A stretch of 64,000 nt of DNA from Platycnemis pennipes (taxonomy: Eukaryota; Arthropoda; Insecta; Odonata; Platycnemididae): NCBI GenBank assembly GCA_933228895.1, contig OW121855.1, forward strand, positions 73,246,698 through 73,310,697, written 5' to 3'. The notes under the pieces were generated by a model. It was not told the origin of the DNA and did not search any database. It saw only the letters and a program-made list of their open reading frames with translations. Below, piece after piece: positions 35,801 through 46,700 of the stretch. The stretch's first letter is position 1. Each line of letters opens with the position of its first letter. Both the position numbers and the translations under genes were made by a program.

Positions 35801-37004
35801 TATTCGTGACCATCAACGGTCAGACCCTACCTTAAGGGAGGTTTTTGAGAAATTGAAGAAGGATTGTTCCTCTTGTCCAAATTACTTTGTCAAAGACAAT
35901 TTGTTGTGTTATGGGAATGCCAATGCCCGAAAGGGAAAGATTGTCTTGCCGGTTGTATTGCGGCCAATGATATTCCAATATTATCACTGTTTAAGTGTGT
36001 CTGCTCATTTGGGTATGGCCAAAACCTATGAAAAGGTGCAAAGGGAATTTTGGTGGAGCGATATGAAAAAACATATTTTTTATATGGTTCGTAAATGTCA
36101 TTTATGTCAGACATGTAAACCCAGGAATACTGCCCCACCGGGTATGATGTCTTCTAACCTTCCTGCTCATGTGTGGGAAAGGCTTTATATCGATTTCGTT
36201 GGACCTTATCCTTCCACGAAAAATAATCACAAATATGTCTTATCGATTATTGATGGATTCTCTAAATTTTGTATCCTGGAACCTGTTCGTAATGCCACTT
36301 CCAGTGCTGTGGTTAGTGTTCTTACTCAAAGAGTTTTTTCTAAGTTTGGTTATCCTAAATTTCTTGTGTCTGACAATGCAGCGGTGTTCAAGTCACACCT
36401 AGTTAAGGAAATGTGTTTGCAACTTGGGATTAAACAGGTTTTTACAGCTCCTTACCAACCAAGTTCTAACCAAGTTGAAAGGCTACATAGAAATTTGAAA
36501 GCTGCATTGTCAATTCTTTGTAACAATGTACATTACAATTGGGTCAAGTTTTTGTCAGATTTAAATTTTGCCTTTAACTCTGCCTGTCATAGTGCCACGG
36601 GAGAATCTCCCGCTAAGATAATTTTTGGCAGACAATTGCTTCATCCTTTAATAAATCAATGGTCTATTCCTAGAGAACTGTGTGAGGATGATATTTTGGA
36701 AGAGGAGAGGGAAGCTTATTTGCAACAGGTAGTTGCTAATTTGAAGAGAGCCAAATCTAAGCAAAAGCTAGTTTTTGATAATTCTCATTCTGACATAACT
36801 TTCAAACCTGGAGATAGGGTGTTGTCAAAGAAACATCCAATCAGTTCTAAGGCAGACAAGATTATGGCAAAGTTAACCCCTCTATGGGAAGGCCCATTTA
36901 TTATAAAAAAGTTAGTCTCTCCTGTAACCGCTGTTCTCGATATTGGTCCTAACAAGGAGAGAATATGTCATGTTTCTCAATTAAAGCCTTATCATGGTGA
37001 TTAA
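32832..37004 (+). CDS. gag-pol: Gag-Pol polyprotein of Ty3/Gypsy retrotransposon (1,390 aa)
   Basis: A single uninterrupted frame. The ATG at 32832 sits in a perfect GCCACCATGG context, so I prefer it to the upstream TTG at 32778. Residues 1-315 are Gag, followed by a CCHC zinc knuckle (C316, C319, H324, C329). The aspartic protease has DTG at 371-373. RT has VVDYRKLN (~598-605) and the catalytic YIDD at 697-700. RNase H shows D846, E885 and D912. Integrase has an HHCC finger (H1052, H1059, C1089, C1092) and a core with D1121, D1181 and E1216 (34 residues between the last two). A GPF motif lies near 1,353. All catalytic residues are intact, so the product should be active. Gag and Pol share one frame with no frameshift, unlike many gypsy elements, so the Gag:Pol ratio must be set otherwise. 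No chromodomain or envelope. The clade within Ty3/Gypsy is not assigned. Confidence 0.96.
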   Translation: MATKSDDPYAKNYRTTAQDRRARLNGETVVSLDNIGVSVDELCLVPQTQECDLRQSEIPLPTQVQVNLPRSSAIETLSTHLVDLPDSLPQESPPTQVLPVFPEATSNAAEPSRVRSALPLSEGLAIVKQRIADFPPFDVSSAENWYNLMLNLTELVSLSLVPLSTLLSLVIPKLPSCWHRFWLSMLSQNFSWAQITRKLWNEIVSDREFDRLIASKVKRFQFPRETPRDFVSAIRNAVSALGLDYSESHIVHLIFQGLNPITISAIKTPTPPSSFEELDVVIGRASKALMDAADYANTFHGVSFYAPPAVSRQVVCSYCHKAGHYVRDCRKKHRRGQPSAISLMSVHKSPDINLPLLPISLQSASCNALIDTGCSVSICDENFFTSLGSSADKLERKINSIELLTVAGQPFRISCSVQLKIKIDKYSWVHEFYLADIPFPVLLGIDFIRKSKLIIHTNGVAFESAPCHLIHFCSNSRASYIPQAFAEHMSAEDEIVDSRNNSLLPCEDLVSQLKLLLSNYPDVVTQNLGVTSLMTYEIELLDECPVRSHPFQLSPPKTLLMKQHVQSLLDKGIIEVSNSNWCSPAFLIPKKNGSQRLVVDYRKLNRQIKKDGYPTPSVEHAFQYLADAKYFTILDLNSAFHQIPLSENSKKYTSFVTSFGMFQYTKLPFGFANSSQVFTRLINEVLSDLLFSSVYPYIDDICIYSKNSRDHVTHVREVLSRLRSAGLTISEEKIKLGCTSIAFLGHLICNGTLCVDPDRIKPIESFPVPKNTRDVARFLGMCGFYSKFIPRYSEISIPLNHLKRKNVPFRWSTVENEAFVELKKALMNPPVLTFPRFDEEFHLFVDASGLALAAVLNQKVDGDFAPVAYASKTLLPHEQKLSAYELECMAVCWGIEKFNVYLQVKPFHLYTDNGALTWLFSHPKQLGKLGRMVLKLSSYNFTIHHVRGRSNSVADCLSRSPPVIQTDSSNVEPCPPISCVLHNIPLSFVDIRDHQRSDPTLREVFEKLKKDCSSCPNYFVKDNLLCYGNANARKGKIVLPVVLRPMIFQYYHCLSVSAHLGMAKTYEKVQREFWWSDMKKHIFYMVRKCHLCQTCKPRNTAPPGMMSSNLPAHVWERLYIDFVGPYPSTKNNHKYVLSIIDGFSKFCILEPVRNATSSAVVSVLTQRVFSKFGYPKFLVSDNAAVFKSHLVKEMCLQLGIKQVFTAPYQPSSNQVERLHRNLKAALSILCNNVHYNWVKFLSDLNFAFNSACHSATGESPAKIIFGRQLLHPLINQWSIPRELCEDDILEEEREAYLQQVVANLKRAKSKQKLVFDNSHSDITFKPGDRVLSKKHPISSKADKIMAKLTPLWEGPFIIKKLVSPVTAVLDIGPNKERICHVSQLKPYHGD

Positions 37005-39637
37005 TAATTTATAATATGTTGAGTGATAAAGGAATCTAAATACTAGCATTTATTATCTAACTATGGTCTTGATTGTTTGGAAATTTCTCTTCACTATTTG
37101 TCATTTAATTTACTATAATGTATGCTACTTGAATAATTATTTAATTGTAAAACTGCCAATTCTTACTGCCAATTTCATACTGCCAATTCTTACTTAATTA
37201 ATTTGTTGATGTTAGTGCTGCCTGTTTATGGGGCATTAGTTGTTATTTTGTTATACTTTGGTTGGTTCTACCTGCTCTTCATGTGTGTCTACCAAGGGGG
37301 AACGGTGTTTGCACAGTGCTATTGTGAATTCTGGAGGGAGTGGGGAGAATAGTCATGAACATTCCCGAGGTGGCTCGCTTCCAGTTAAGTCGCGGAGGGT
37401 CATTGGCTATTAAGATTATTTAGTGACTGTTTACACCAGTGATCATTGGTCTTCCTGATCATTCGTCCGATGTGGACCAGAACCTGGAGTGATTTAGCTA
37501 TTCACTATTGGGTCTATTTATTGCTGGGGCAGGTCTTTGTCTAGCTCTGTGACAATTTGGCAGTTGATTGTATACCTGTTTTTTGCTTGTGTATACCATT
37601 GTTATTCCGGCGTAGGGGTTGCGCTCCCATCGCCCAGCTGGTTTTTAACTCGCTGCAATCAGCACCCAGCATTGGCTGGATGGGGTATTTACCCCGATTA
37701 TTAACTTTGCAATTGCATTACCCTTGATGGTGGCCACTAAATTAAATTTTCCTCTTTAGCTTTGTGTAACATGTGTTTGGCTTAACCTGGCCCTGGACTT
37801 ATTGTATTTTTTTCTATTTAGTCATCCTAATCTATTTCCATATTTTGGGCTATTCTAATTGGATGACAGCTGTATAGAGAAATCAATTTTTTTTCTCTAA
37901 TTCGAAATGTACTCTTATGTCATCTGGAGGCATTTCAATTAACCCTCAATTTCATTGACTGGCTCAATGCATAACAGTTCTACCCAAGTTGGTGAACGAC
38001 AACATTTAATTAGTATTTAAGATAGTATTATTGTGGATTTCCTTATCACTCTCATAATTGTCATTCTTTTAAATTTAATTATTATAAAATACTCTGACTG
38101 CTCTTGAAAATAATTGTTAAATCACTACATGGCTCTCACTAATGCACTGAATTTAATTATGTATTGTAATTTTGTCAATTGAACCAACCCAAGTCTTTGA
38201 TTGACTGGATAAGTGTCTAACAGCTCAACCCAAGTTGGTCAATCACCTAAATGTAATTGAGTATAAAATATTTCTTCAATCAGTATTGCACTTAATTATT
38301 ATGTATCGTAAATTTGTCAATTCAACCAACCCAAGTCTTTGATATGACTGGATAAGTGTCCAACAGCTCAACCCAAGTTGGTCAATGACCAAAATGTAAA
38401 ATTGAGTATAAAATATTTCTTCATTCAGTATTGCACTTGATTATTATGTATTGTAATCTTGTCATTTCAACAAACCTGAATCTTTGTTTGTTGGGTCAGT
38501 GTTTGGCAGTTCAACCCAAGTTGTTGAATGACAAAAGGTAAATGCCTATTGAAACATTTCTTGATCTTTTTCTCAATTCTACTCTCACATTGTGATATAG
38601 TCTGACTGCTCATAATATTATTGTTAATTCTCTACATGGCTCTCATTACTGGTAATAACTAATATATATATTGTAATTATTATGATTTCTATTCAACCCA
38701 TGATTCTTAATTGACTGTCAATGTTTATTCGGTTCAACCCAAGAGGGTGAACGACTATGTAATTAGTTTTAAGGTATTCTTATGGTAATTAATTTGCTTC
38801 ACCACTATCTCAATCATATACTTATTTAATAATTTTGTAAAATAATCTAGTTACACTTGGAATATTGATTTATTGCATGGCTATTGTCCCTGCCATGTGC
38901 TAATTGGCAATTAATTTGTATGATTGTCTTGTCTTCAATCAATTAACTAATGTACTTATGCCTAATGCAAACTTAACTGATTTTGTTCATTTCACTTCCA
39001 CCCAACGAGTTAGATGTTCGTTACTATGGGTGCTGTATTTTGTTCATAAATTTCATTTGCCTTGGATGTGAGACACTGGGCATCCTAATTTATTCTAATT
39101 TTCACTGATATTAAGCTTGATATCAGATGTTATCTGTGACTGTTGGTTCACAGTTGTTAGTGACAGTAAGAATGGTTACTTACTCGTCATGTGCACTCAG
39201 TTATTGTTCATATTCTGTTAACTCTGTGAGTGTGTCTTTTGTCATTTATTCATTTTTTTGGGTATGTGTTATCCTTGAGATGGATAGCCCCTGAGCTTTA
39301 CCCCTTTGCAGTGGGTGAGAGAACTACTTTGTGTTAGTCATCTTTAGGACTAGAATTCACTACAGTGATGATTATTTTGTAATTGCTTTTGCAAATTGCT
39401 AATATTTTGGGTATTTAAACGGTGTTATTCAGTGAGCACCTGCCACCCTTTCTGTTTGTGTGAGATGGGTTTCCAATACTGTGTGGGAGTGTTGTAGTCT
39501 TTTGGCTCCTGCTTCTGCTTGTCAATTCAGCAGTTAATCATGTGGATCCCCGAGTGAAGTGATTAGTGTTTTTAGTAGACCAATTGTTCTTCCCCCAACC
39601 GGAAGTTTATTTTCGTGGACAGTTTTCCCCCAGTGGA
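37005..39637 (+). other. 2.6-kb non-coding 3' segment of the retrotransposon
   Basis: No reading frame of 60 codons or more is seen on either strand between the gag-pol stop and about 39,566. The segment is AT-rich with imperfect internal repeats (see 37,934-38,900). Ty3/Gypsy elements usually have a short 3' untranslated part or an env-like gene here. An env lost to decay is unlikely because the rest of the element is pristine. The segment may carry RNA signals or be a captured non-coding sequence. Confidence 0.75.
37934..38900 (+). repeat. Imperfect repeats with stem-loop potential in the 3' segment
   Basis: Five copies of a module contain 'caacccaagttggtcaatga' or variants, at about 37,934, 38,173, 38,314, 38,459 and 38,688. 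Three are spaced ~143 bp apart. The longer A-B and D-E spacings (~230-240 bp) also share 'ctgactgctc' and 'ctacatggctctcatta'. Within a module, 'tgattgac' can pair with 'gtcaatca', and in the last copy 'gttcaaccc' with 'gggtgaac', so the hairpin is kept with different bases. Confidence 0.7.
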
Positions 39638-40467
39638 TGTGGCATTTTTTTGGTCCCCCCCCCCTCTCCCCCCCCCCCCTCGTTGGACATTACCCCTCGG
39701 CGGACTAATTACCCTCCGGACTTAGCCGCAGGACTTGCTCGACAGGCGTAGCTAACGACAGGCGGAGCCAACGACGCCAACAATGCCTACGATTCCAAAA
39801 TGCATCGATTTCGTCTGCTTCGTTCGTCAGCTCCGTTCAGCAGCTCCGTTCAGCAGCTCCTTTCAGCCGCTCCTTTCCCTCTCCAGGTGCTCTATCACTT
39901 ATATAGCCCCTAAAGTGCGGATGAAGACCAGAAGTTAGGCCATCGTACGAGCCGTTATTTTGGTGTTCCCCCGCCGTAGTGAAAAAAGAGTCCCGGATCA
40001 CCCAATCCTAAACTTCCACCTCGCCCCCTTCACATCATGCCACCTTTTCCTCCCCTCAATTTGCACCTATGGAATTCCATGTAAAACCCCATTGCACTTT
40101 GACCTTCCAGAATGTACCCCCTCTTTACCCCAGAGTTTACCTCCCCTCTCACGCCCTCTGTTCCAGTCGAGACGGCAAGGAGACGACATCGAGGCGAGGT
40201 GAGAGGAGAGTAGTGTTAGTCGATTCTCCTTTGTGCGCCATGGACTTTCGGTGCAAGTTATTAGTTTTCCCGATATGGTGAAGAGTATTTCAATTTTGTT
40301 GGTTTGTACCTTGTTGTTTAAATACAGTGTTTGATTAGTTAGATTGTCTTACTTTTGTGGTTTTTTCTATTTCTGACCTCATCTTGCTCACCCGTCTTGG
40401 AAAGAATATTTGTCCTTTGGACAAGCGTTTCTCGTGAACTGCTGTTCTTCTTCCGAGAAACGCTGCA
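39638..40467 (+). repeat. 3' LTR (830 bp)
   Basis: It is the same length and, by eye, the same sequence as the 5' LTR apart from T7 versus T8, C10 versus C11 and C12 versus C10. It starts TGTGGC, ends CGCTGCA and is followed by ATTT. No clear polypurine tract precedes it; the adjacent bases are 'ttttcccccagtgga'. Confidence 0.95.
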
Positions 40468-40682
40468 ATTTTTGAAACTCGACGTCCTTAGACGGCCACC
40501 ATGCCATGAACAATTCGATAATACTTCTCGTCGTGATTGTCGACTGTGATTTCCAGATCGTTAATGTGCCAGCCTAGCAATTCAAGGGTCATCAATTGTA
40601 TCCAGGAAGCCACCACGAGGTTGTGAAGCAGGGTGTGACTCAACAATAGGCATCACTTATCAACGAGCGAACCGTCATAATC

Positions 40683-40947
40683 GGGGATCAAGTTGGTCTG
40701 ATGATTCTGTAATGTACTGGCCTCTCATTTCGTAGGCCTTGGTTCGGATTCCGGCAGTTTCAGATTTTTCACTCTACACCGGTTCTTACTCGAGTGATGT
40801 GTGGAGGTGTGCCGTATATAGTCCGTCGGAAGGGACGTTAAGCCGTGAAACCTTAGACGCCTCTCGTTAAGAGCGGGCTAACGCCGACGCCGGGTTTCTC
40901 TCCATCCTTTTTCCATTCCTTCCTTCCACAGCTGTCGCTCTTCTCTG
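40683..40947 (+). repeat. SINE-1 copy, well preserved
   Basis: The head begins 'ggggatcaagttggtctgat' with B box 'tggttcggattcc'. The body reads 'tatagtccgtcggaagggac', 'gttaagccgtgaaacc', 'cgcctctcgttaagagcggg', 'cgacgccgggtttctctcc', then 'ccacagctgtcgctct'. It is one of the best copies for a family consensus. Confidence 0.85.
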
Positions 40948-42483
40948 CAAGCAACCTTTATATAGTTAGTGAATACACTACCGACTTAAGTGTTAAAAAA
41001 TAATGTAGCATGGAAAAACTGCAACTTAACTTTGTATATACCTTCCTGTCTCAAGCTAACATCATGTCTGTCAGATTATAGTCGGTCAGAGTACATTATA
41101 TTTTACAAATTTGTGGTTTTACCGATTCCCTCTGGTCAATCCATGAATGTTCCGCGATGGAAGAGACCCGCCCTGTTTTATCTCCTTTCAAATCATCATG
41201 AGCGTATCACGAATTGTTATTAAACAAACGGATTATAAGAAAACGGTAGTCAAATGCCCTTGTCTTAGTCCAAGGATAAATTTCCGCCTTGGAAGTATTT
41301 TAAAAATTATACTATATATTTTAAATAATTCAATAAAAAGAAACCCGGTTTTTCTGTTTATATTTTTAAATATTCCCCATCTCTGAAGTTTATCTGCTTG
41401 GGCTGTTAAATAAAAATGGAACGTGCTAATTATATAATATTGACGCGCCTTTGCTCCATGGCAACAGCATCCGTGTCTTTGTCTGCCTCCCCGTAAATTT
41501 TATAGATAAAGTTAAATATTTCGTGACGTATTTCGGTGTTATTTCGTTCCCTCCCTTATGCATTATTGATTTCTGTGCGTCCTTGATCTTGTTGTACCGG
41601 TCAAATTGAGGGAATAGGAGGTTCCACTCTCCTCCCGTTGCGTTCGGAGAATCGGAAGCTTTGATGACCTGGTTGGATATTTATTCACTTCCTAGAAGGG
41701 TTGGACTGTACGCGTCACTCCATAGGCCGCAGGAAAGGCAATAAAAGGCGTTCCAAGACGCATTGGAAATGTCTCCCTTCGGTGTTGGCTGTAGTGGGCT
41801 TTTTCACGTCTCCATGAAATGTTTTTCATTTCTTTCGTTGACTCATTTATACTCTTGTTACTCATCAGTTCCCACTGTAAGCATATAATTGTTAGTAATA
41901 GCATTCTTGCAATGATTTTGAGTGCACTGAAATTTTTTTCTAAACCACTTTTTCATACTAAAAGGTACCTTACATTGAACTACTTGCGTAGTACTTCATT
42001 CTGCAACTGGGAACCCTTTAACTCACTTGACCCCATCTAAAATTCCTTCCCTGACCCCTGCGTACCGAACGTCCTTTCATCCATTGCGGCATTCTATATT
42101 TCATCGTCCCTTATCTTAATTAATCTCTCATGCTGCCCTCGAGTTTCCGTGAAATATCTCCTTTCCTCATTTCCTTTACTTTGTTTTCCTTTCCCTCCTC
42201 CGTAAACCCGCCTCTCTTACCTATAGGCACCTCTGTTTTGCCAACAGACTTCGCTTTGTACCCACTCTATTCCTCTATAAAAATTAAAGTGGAAAATCGC
42301 TATGTATTAGTTAAATGCTTCCGTATATTTCTAATGCCTTAGCGAGAGTATGGAAAGCTATCGAAAAGTACTGGAGAAGATATTCTTAAGTTTTAGATGG
42401 GAGAATCGTATGAAGTGAGGAAGAGGAAAATAGTGGGGATTTTAGATAAATATAGAGGTAAAATATTTGCCTAATTGAAGAAA
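40948..42483. other. Non-coding stretch, nothing recognised
   Basis: AT-rich with pyrimidine tracts near 42,100-42,230. No supported gene. Confidence 0.5.
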
Positions 42484-43790
42484 GGTGTACATCTACATAA
42501 TACCCTGCAAGCCACCATAAAGGTGTGTGGCAGGGGGTGAATTCTCACCAAACATGCACTACATATATTGCACAAGATAGGATTAGTATTAATATATTAG
42601 TCTAAACTTCACTATTTAAAAAGATAAAAATAGCAAAGTAAGCATGCAAAAACATGCTGTTAGTTGGGTTACCTTCAAGTCCTTATACCAACGTGCAGCT
42701 ACCTATGTTATACATTGATTCACTCGTATTGGACATATTTACCGCTATTCGTATCCCTAATTGTACGAGGAGAAACGGACATTTTGAATCTGTCAGTTCG
42801 GCAATCAATTTCTCTAATTTTGTAATCATGGTCCAGTCTACCATAGTAAGTTGGGGTTGGGGTCAGAACTCTGTGGTCACTGATTCCATCAACGGTATCA
42901 ATCTTAGTCACTTTTTGTGGGATGTTGGCTGCCAGTAAATCAAGAATGTTATCCCCTCTATTAGGTGCTGTAGCAAATTGTGACAGGGAGTTGTTGGAGA
43001 ATACATCTAAGAGTCTCACAGATGTCCTTGTCCCTTCCTCCAGCTTTGAAGCAGTAGATATCTTCTCCAGTGTATTGATGGTGCATTTAAATCTCCACCT
43101 ATCTCTAGGGCATGTTACGATCGCTGTTACAGGACGTGATAGAATTTATCTGCTTTTCCATTTCTAATAGTTAGTCAACATCAGTGTTTGGGGGCCTATA
43201 GAATGCGCAGACAGATATTTTTTTGGATTTAGGGCATGTTACTGAACATCAAACACATTCCAAGGGGTTGTCGGGAAATCTGCTTTGCTATTGATTGAGT
43301 TCTTGACTGCAATGAAAACACCACATCCTGGTCGGTTTTGTCTGTCTTTTCTATATCTTTTTAAAGATTTTGTAAATATTACTGAGTCAGGAATGTCATC
43401 CGACAGCCAACTTTCAGTTCCTATAATAATATCTGCATCAGTAGTATGAATAAGGTGGTGGAACTCAGGTATCTTGTTTTTAAGACTTCGGCAAATAACT
43501 ACTGCTACGTAAATATTTTCACCTCGACTATTAATAGTGCTACAAGGGAGAGTTGTGATCATGTCTGAATTTGTTTGAGCCTCAATACTCTTTTCATCAA
43601 ATGTAGCCGGTAAAGCGACTGGCAACGAGAAGTTATTTACCCCACTACATGACTTACCCGCTACCCTACCATCTACCCTAAAAAAGGCCTGCAATGATCT
43701 AATATCCTTTCCACCACGCGTTTGGCGGCGTCCGGAGTGTAATGAACCCCAGAGTGGTTTAAAGTTTGTCCACACGATCGAAACGATTTT
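42484..43790 (-). mobile_element. LINE-A copy with internal deletion (endonuclease joined to 3' UTR)
   Basis: On minus the copy begins with an N-terminal leader and APE endonuclease (43,790 to about 42,845). It then passes directly into LINE-A 3' UTR and ends in 'cctgccacacacctttatgg' 'tggcttgcagggtattatgt' 'agatgtac'. The UTR part from ~42,842 down (ggactggaccatgattacaa...) aligns with 6,940-7,010, where it follows the RT. The whole RT is therefore missing here, while both ends of the element are present. This is an internal deletion, not 5' truncation. Confidence 0.82.
42850..43775 (-). pseudogene. APE endonuclease domain of LINE-A, decayed
   Basis: On minus, 43,775-43,239 reads VAVVICRSLKNKIPEFHHLI, DADIIIGTESWLSDDI and YRKDRQNRPGCGVFIAVKNS, the N-terminal APE blocks. 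The usual Asn before the RSL motif is Ile here. Between 43,239 and 43,019, shifted frames give CAFYRPPNTD and a GGDLNAPSIHW-like block. Then 43,019-42,850 gives LDVFSNNSLSQF, GDNILDLLAANIPQ and the SDH motif in VDGISDHRVL. Several frameshifts and stops (for example within 43,019-43,239) inactivate it. The endonuclease nicks target DNA in functional copies. Confidence 0.82.
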
Positions 43791-46700
43791 TAGTCCAGTT
43801 TTTTTGTTTTCTTATCTTCAAGCAATAACGTTAAATATATCAAACGATCCACTTCCGCATGTAACGGATAAGATGGAAAGTAGGGATATTTTTACGATCA
43901 CATTCTACTGGCATTTTTGTCGATTACACGCCCAAGTTTCATTTATTAAAGAGATGAGTTAATGCACGAGGTCTATGTATAGCATTTGAGTTATTGGAGA
44001 AGTGTCATCAACTTTTCACACTTTTTTCTAGTGCTCTAAGTTTTGTGTGTCGTATGTTGTGGGTATTTTTGTTGGAATTTAATGACTTCGTTGCAGAAAG
44101 TGTCCGAAGGCGTTCGGGACCTAGAAGCGGCAGTTCAATGCACCACTATGCTGAGAATTTACCTCAAATATCTAGGAAAAGGATCTATACAAGCGTCTAA
44201 CGGATAATGAGTGAAATACTTCCACCGGGAGGCTCACTGTTGACCCCCTACAAATTGCTTCGCGTGCCCATAGGTGTGCCGTTAGCTTTCATTTTTTGCT
44301 CTGTTTTTCAGATTGCAACTCGAGTTGGGGGAGGGGATAAAAAAAAAAGCGAGAGTCGTCGACCACAGAAGTCGATTAATCTAAGAGTTTCCCCCCCCCG
44401 TCTTTTCAATCCTTGGGCATGTATGCCGGCTCCCATCGACCCGTTCCTTTTACGACGTTTTTATCGTCTTGTTTCCAGCGGGAGGCTCTTCAAGTCCACG
44501 ATTTCCTTGACCGTGTGGAAAAAAATTACACATTCTCCCCTCCCCGATTCTCCGAAAGCTAATTCCGTGGAATGCCGGGATTAATGGCAATTTTTTTCAT
44601 GCCGCAGTGAAAGCATGCGAGTAAACTTGCATCTCTCATAGTTCCGGGTTCTCTTCTCGTGTGAGGCGGTCGAAATCTCTGCTTGTAACCGTCTAAGCGA
44701 GTTCAAGAGCACCGTGGCCGGCTCGGACAAAAGCATGGGGATGCATGTTCTCTCTTGACTCTGAGTCCTCTAGATTTGAGTTCTCGGAATCGCCTCCAAT
44801 GACAATTCCTCTTTTTTTTCATTGCGCCCGTGTGTTTTTGTTAGGTTGTCTCATCCATCGTGTTTCACTTCCCATAGATCACATCTGCGCGCGCTGTACG
44901 GGCGGATTTGGTTACGGCTTCCCGGAAGGCTTATCGTTTTCCTGGTTACTCCGTCAATAGGTCTTGTAGATGATTAGTCTCCGTTGTTCGTTTTTTTTGC
45001 GTGAGTCGCTCTGGCTGCGAGCGGCCGACCATCGATAAAAAAGGCGAATAGTACTTCTTCAAAAGGTTCCGCTTCCCGGTATCCTGCTGAGATTGCAGTT
45101 TTTGGTACTCTGTTAGTCTTTTCTTTTACTTCTGTCATAATCATTTAGGATAGCATTTGTTATCCTGTATTAATTGTACATATATATGGCAGTAATTGGT
45201 TAAATCTTCTGCTGCCCTGAGTAGAATAATTGAGCGGCTCCCTGCTGACATTCATGGAGTAATTTCAAAGATTACTGAATTTAATAATATTTTTGGTGCT
45301 TCAAGAATCAGGTTTGGTAATCACAGAGGAATTCTTTTTCCCTCAATCACTTTTGAACGCCTTATTTCATTCAAAACCTTTCTTTTAGGTACAACATTCG
45401 TCCTATCTCCTTTCATCTTCCTCAGGAAGCATACCTTTTGCCTCCATTTTGTCTTTTTCTGCATCCTGCCTCTATAATGGCCTTCAGTAAACCATCGCCT
45501 TTAATTAATTCTGTCTCCGTATAATTACCTCGAATATTGCAATATTCTCCTCTCCTCGGTAATTCCTATCAGTTTGTCTTCCTTATATCTATGTTACCTC
45601 TCCATTCTTCTCCCAAACCTTATCAAAATGCCCCAGATCTTTTGCTATCCTCTTTCCCAATGTCCGCGTTCCGCAAGCTTGAAGCGACGTGTAAGAACAA
45701 AAGGAAATGGCTGAATTTTTGTAATTTTAATGAAGCTAACGTTAAAGCTCAAGTAAAAGTTCAGCTTACCCAATTTTTCAAAACCTTTGGTTTGTTTAAG
45801 AATGACGCAGTCAGTCCCTGGTTTTATCTGCAAGGAAAGGATGGAAGTAGTTTTGATTTGTCTCGTGAGATGCACAAAAAATTTCGCACACACAGGTTGC
45901 GTAGGGAATCGTAGTGACGTGGTTGTGGTTTAGACGGATGTCAGCCGGCTGGTGTTTGCTACGGCCTCTTGTGTTATATTTCGTAATATCCCCACCGTGG
46001 ATTAAATCTATCCGTGATTGTCCTACTCTAATTTCTTGATAAACTAATATCCACCAGGAGGAAGGAAGCCTGGTTAGGCTTATCAACGCACAGCCGTATG
46101 GAATTGCGTGGTCATTTGGCCTTAATATCCGAACTAGTGATAGTGGTCTTAGGATTTCCAACTACGTTTCATCACTTTTATCCACGTGCCTGTGTGTCAA
46201 CTCTCTCATTTCCCTTAAAAACGGCTTTCTAAATTGCCTTGCGTACAATTCCTTCTGGTACAGCCAATTTACTACGTCTGGACACTGGTTCATATTCCTA
46301 TGTGTTAATGATTTCATATTTCTTGCGTGCGTTTTTGACTTGGCAGCTTTATTATATAAATTTATGTCCTTTCAATCCATGCTCGTATTAGCATGTATGT
46401 TAAACTCGACCAACTCTGCAGGAAGAAAGAATCAAGGAATGAGTTTGATGATCGCAACTTTTCCACCATTCCTTTATTACTTCTGCCTTTAAGGTATTGA
46501 AATGAACGTCATTTCCTTGGGGTATAGAATTCGAAAGTGATTTTTACATTAATTTTCTTTGATTGAACCTTGAAATGAAAAAAATGCATTATTGAACTTA
46601 GTAAAATAGGATTCAGATTCGAAAATTGTAGAAAATACCAGAAGTTGTATAAGAATTTTATGTAAATGTTGCGGTTCACTGTATCTCCATATGTTCCTTT

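Larger units (their letters stand above)
31815..40467 (+). mobile_element. Complete Ty3/Gypsy LTR retrotransposon, 8,653 bp
   Basis: Two 830-bp LTRs (TG...CA) bound the element, and ATTT precedes the left LTR (31811-31814) and follows the right one (40468-40471), a 4-bp target duplication. Order: LTR, primer site, 168-bp leader, one gag-pol frame (protease, RT, RNase H, integrase), 2.6 kb of non-coding DNA, LTR. The domain order PR-RT-RH-IN marks Ty3/Gypsy. By eye the LTRs differ only in homopolymer length (T8/T7, C11/C10, C10/C12), so the insertion is very recent or recently homogenised. There is no env-like frame. Transcription should start in the 5' LTR, with integration as a cytoplasm-made cDNA, as for the family. 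Confidence 0.96.

Noticed and set aside
45537..45914. 125-codon plus frame
   Set aside because: Its first half is T-rich; the minus strand is also open; no homologous domain recognised.
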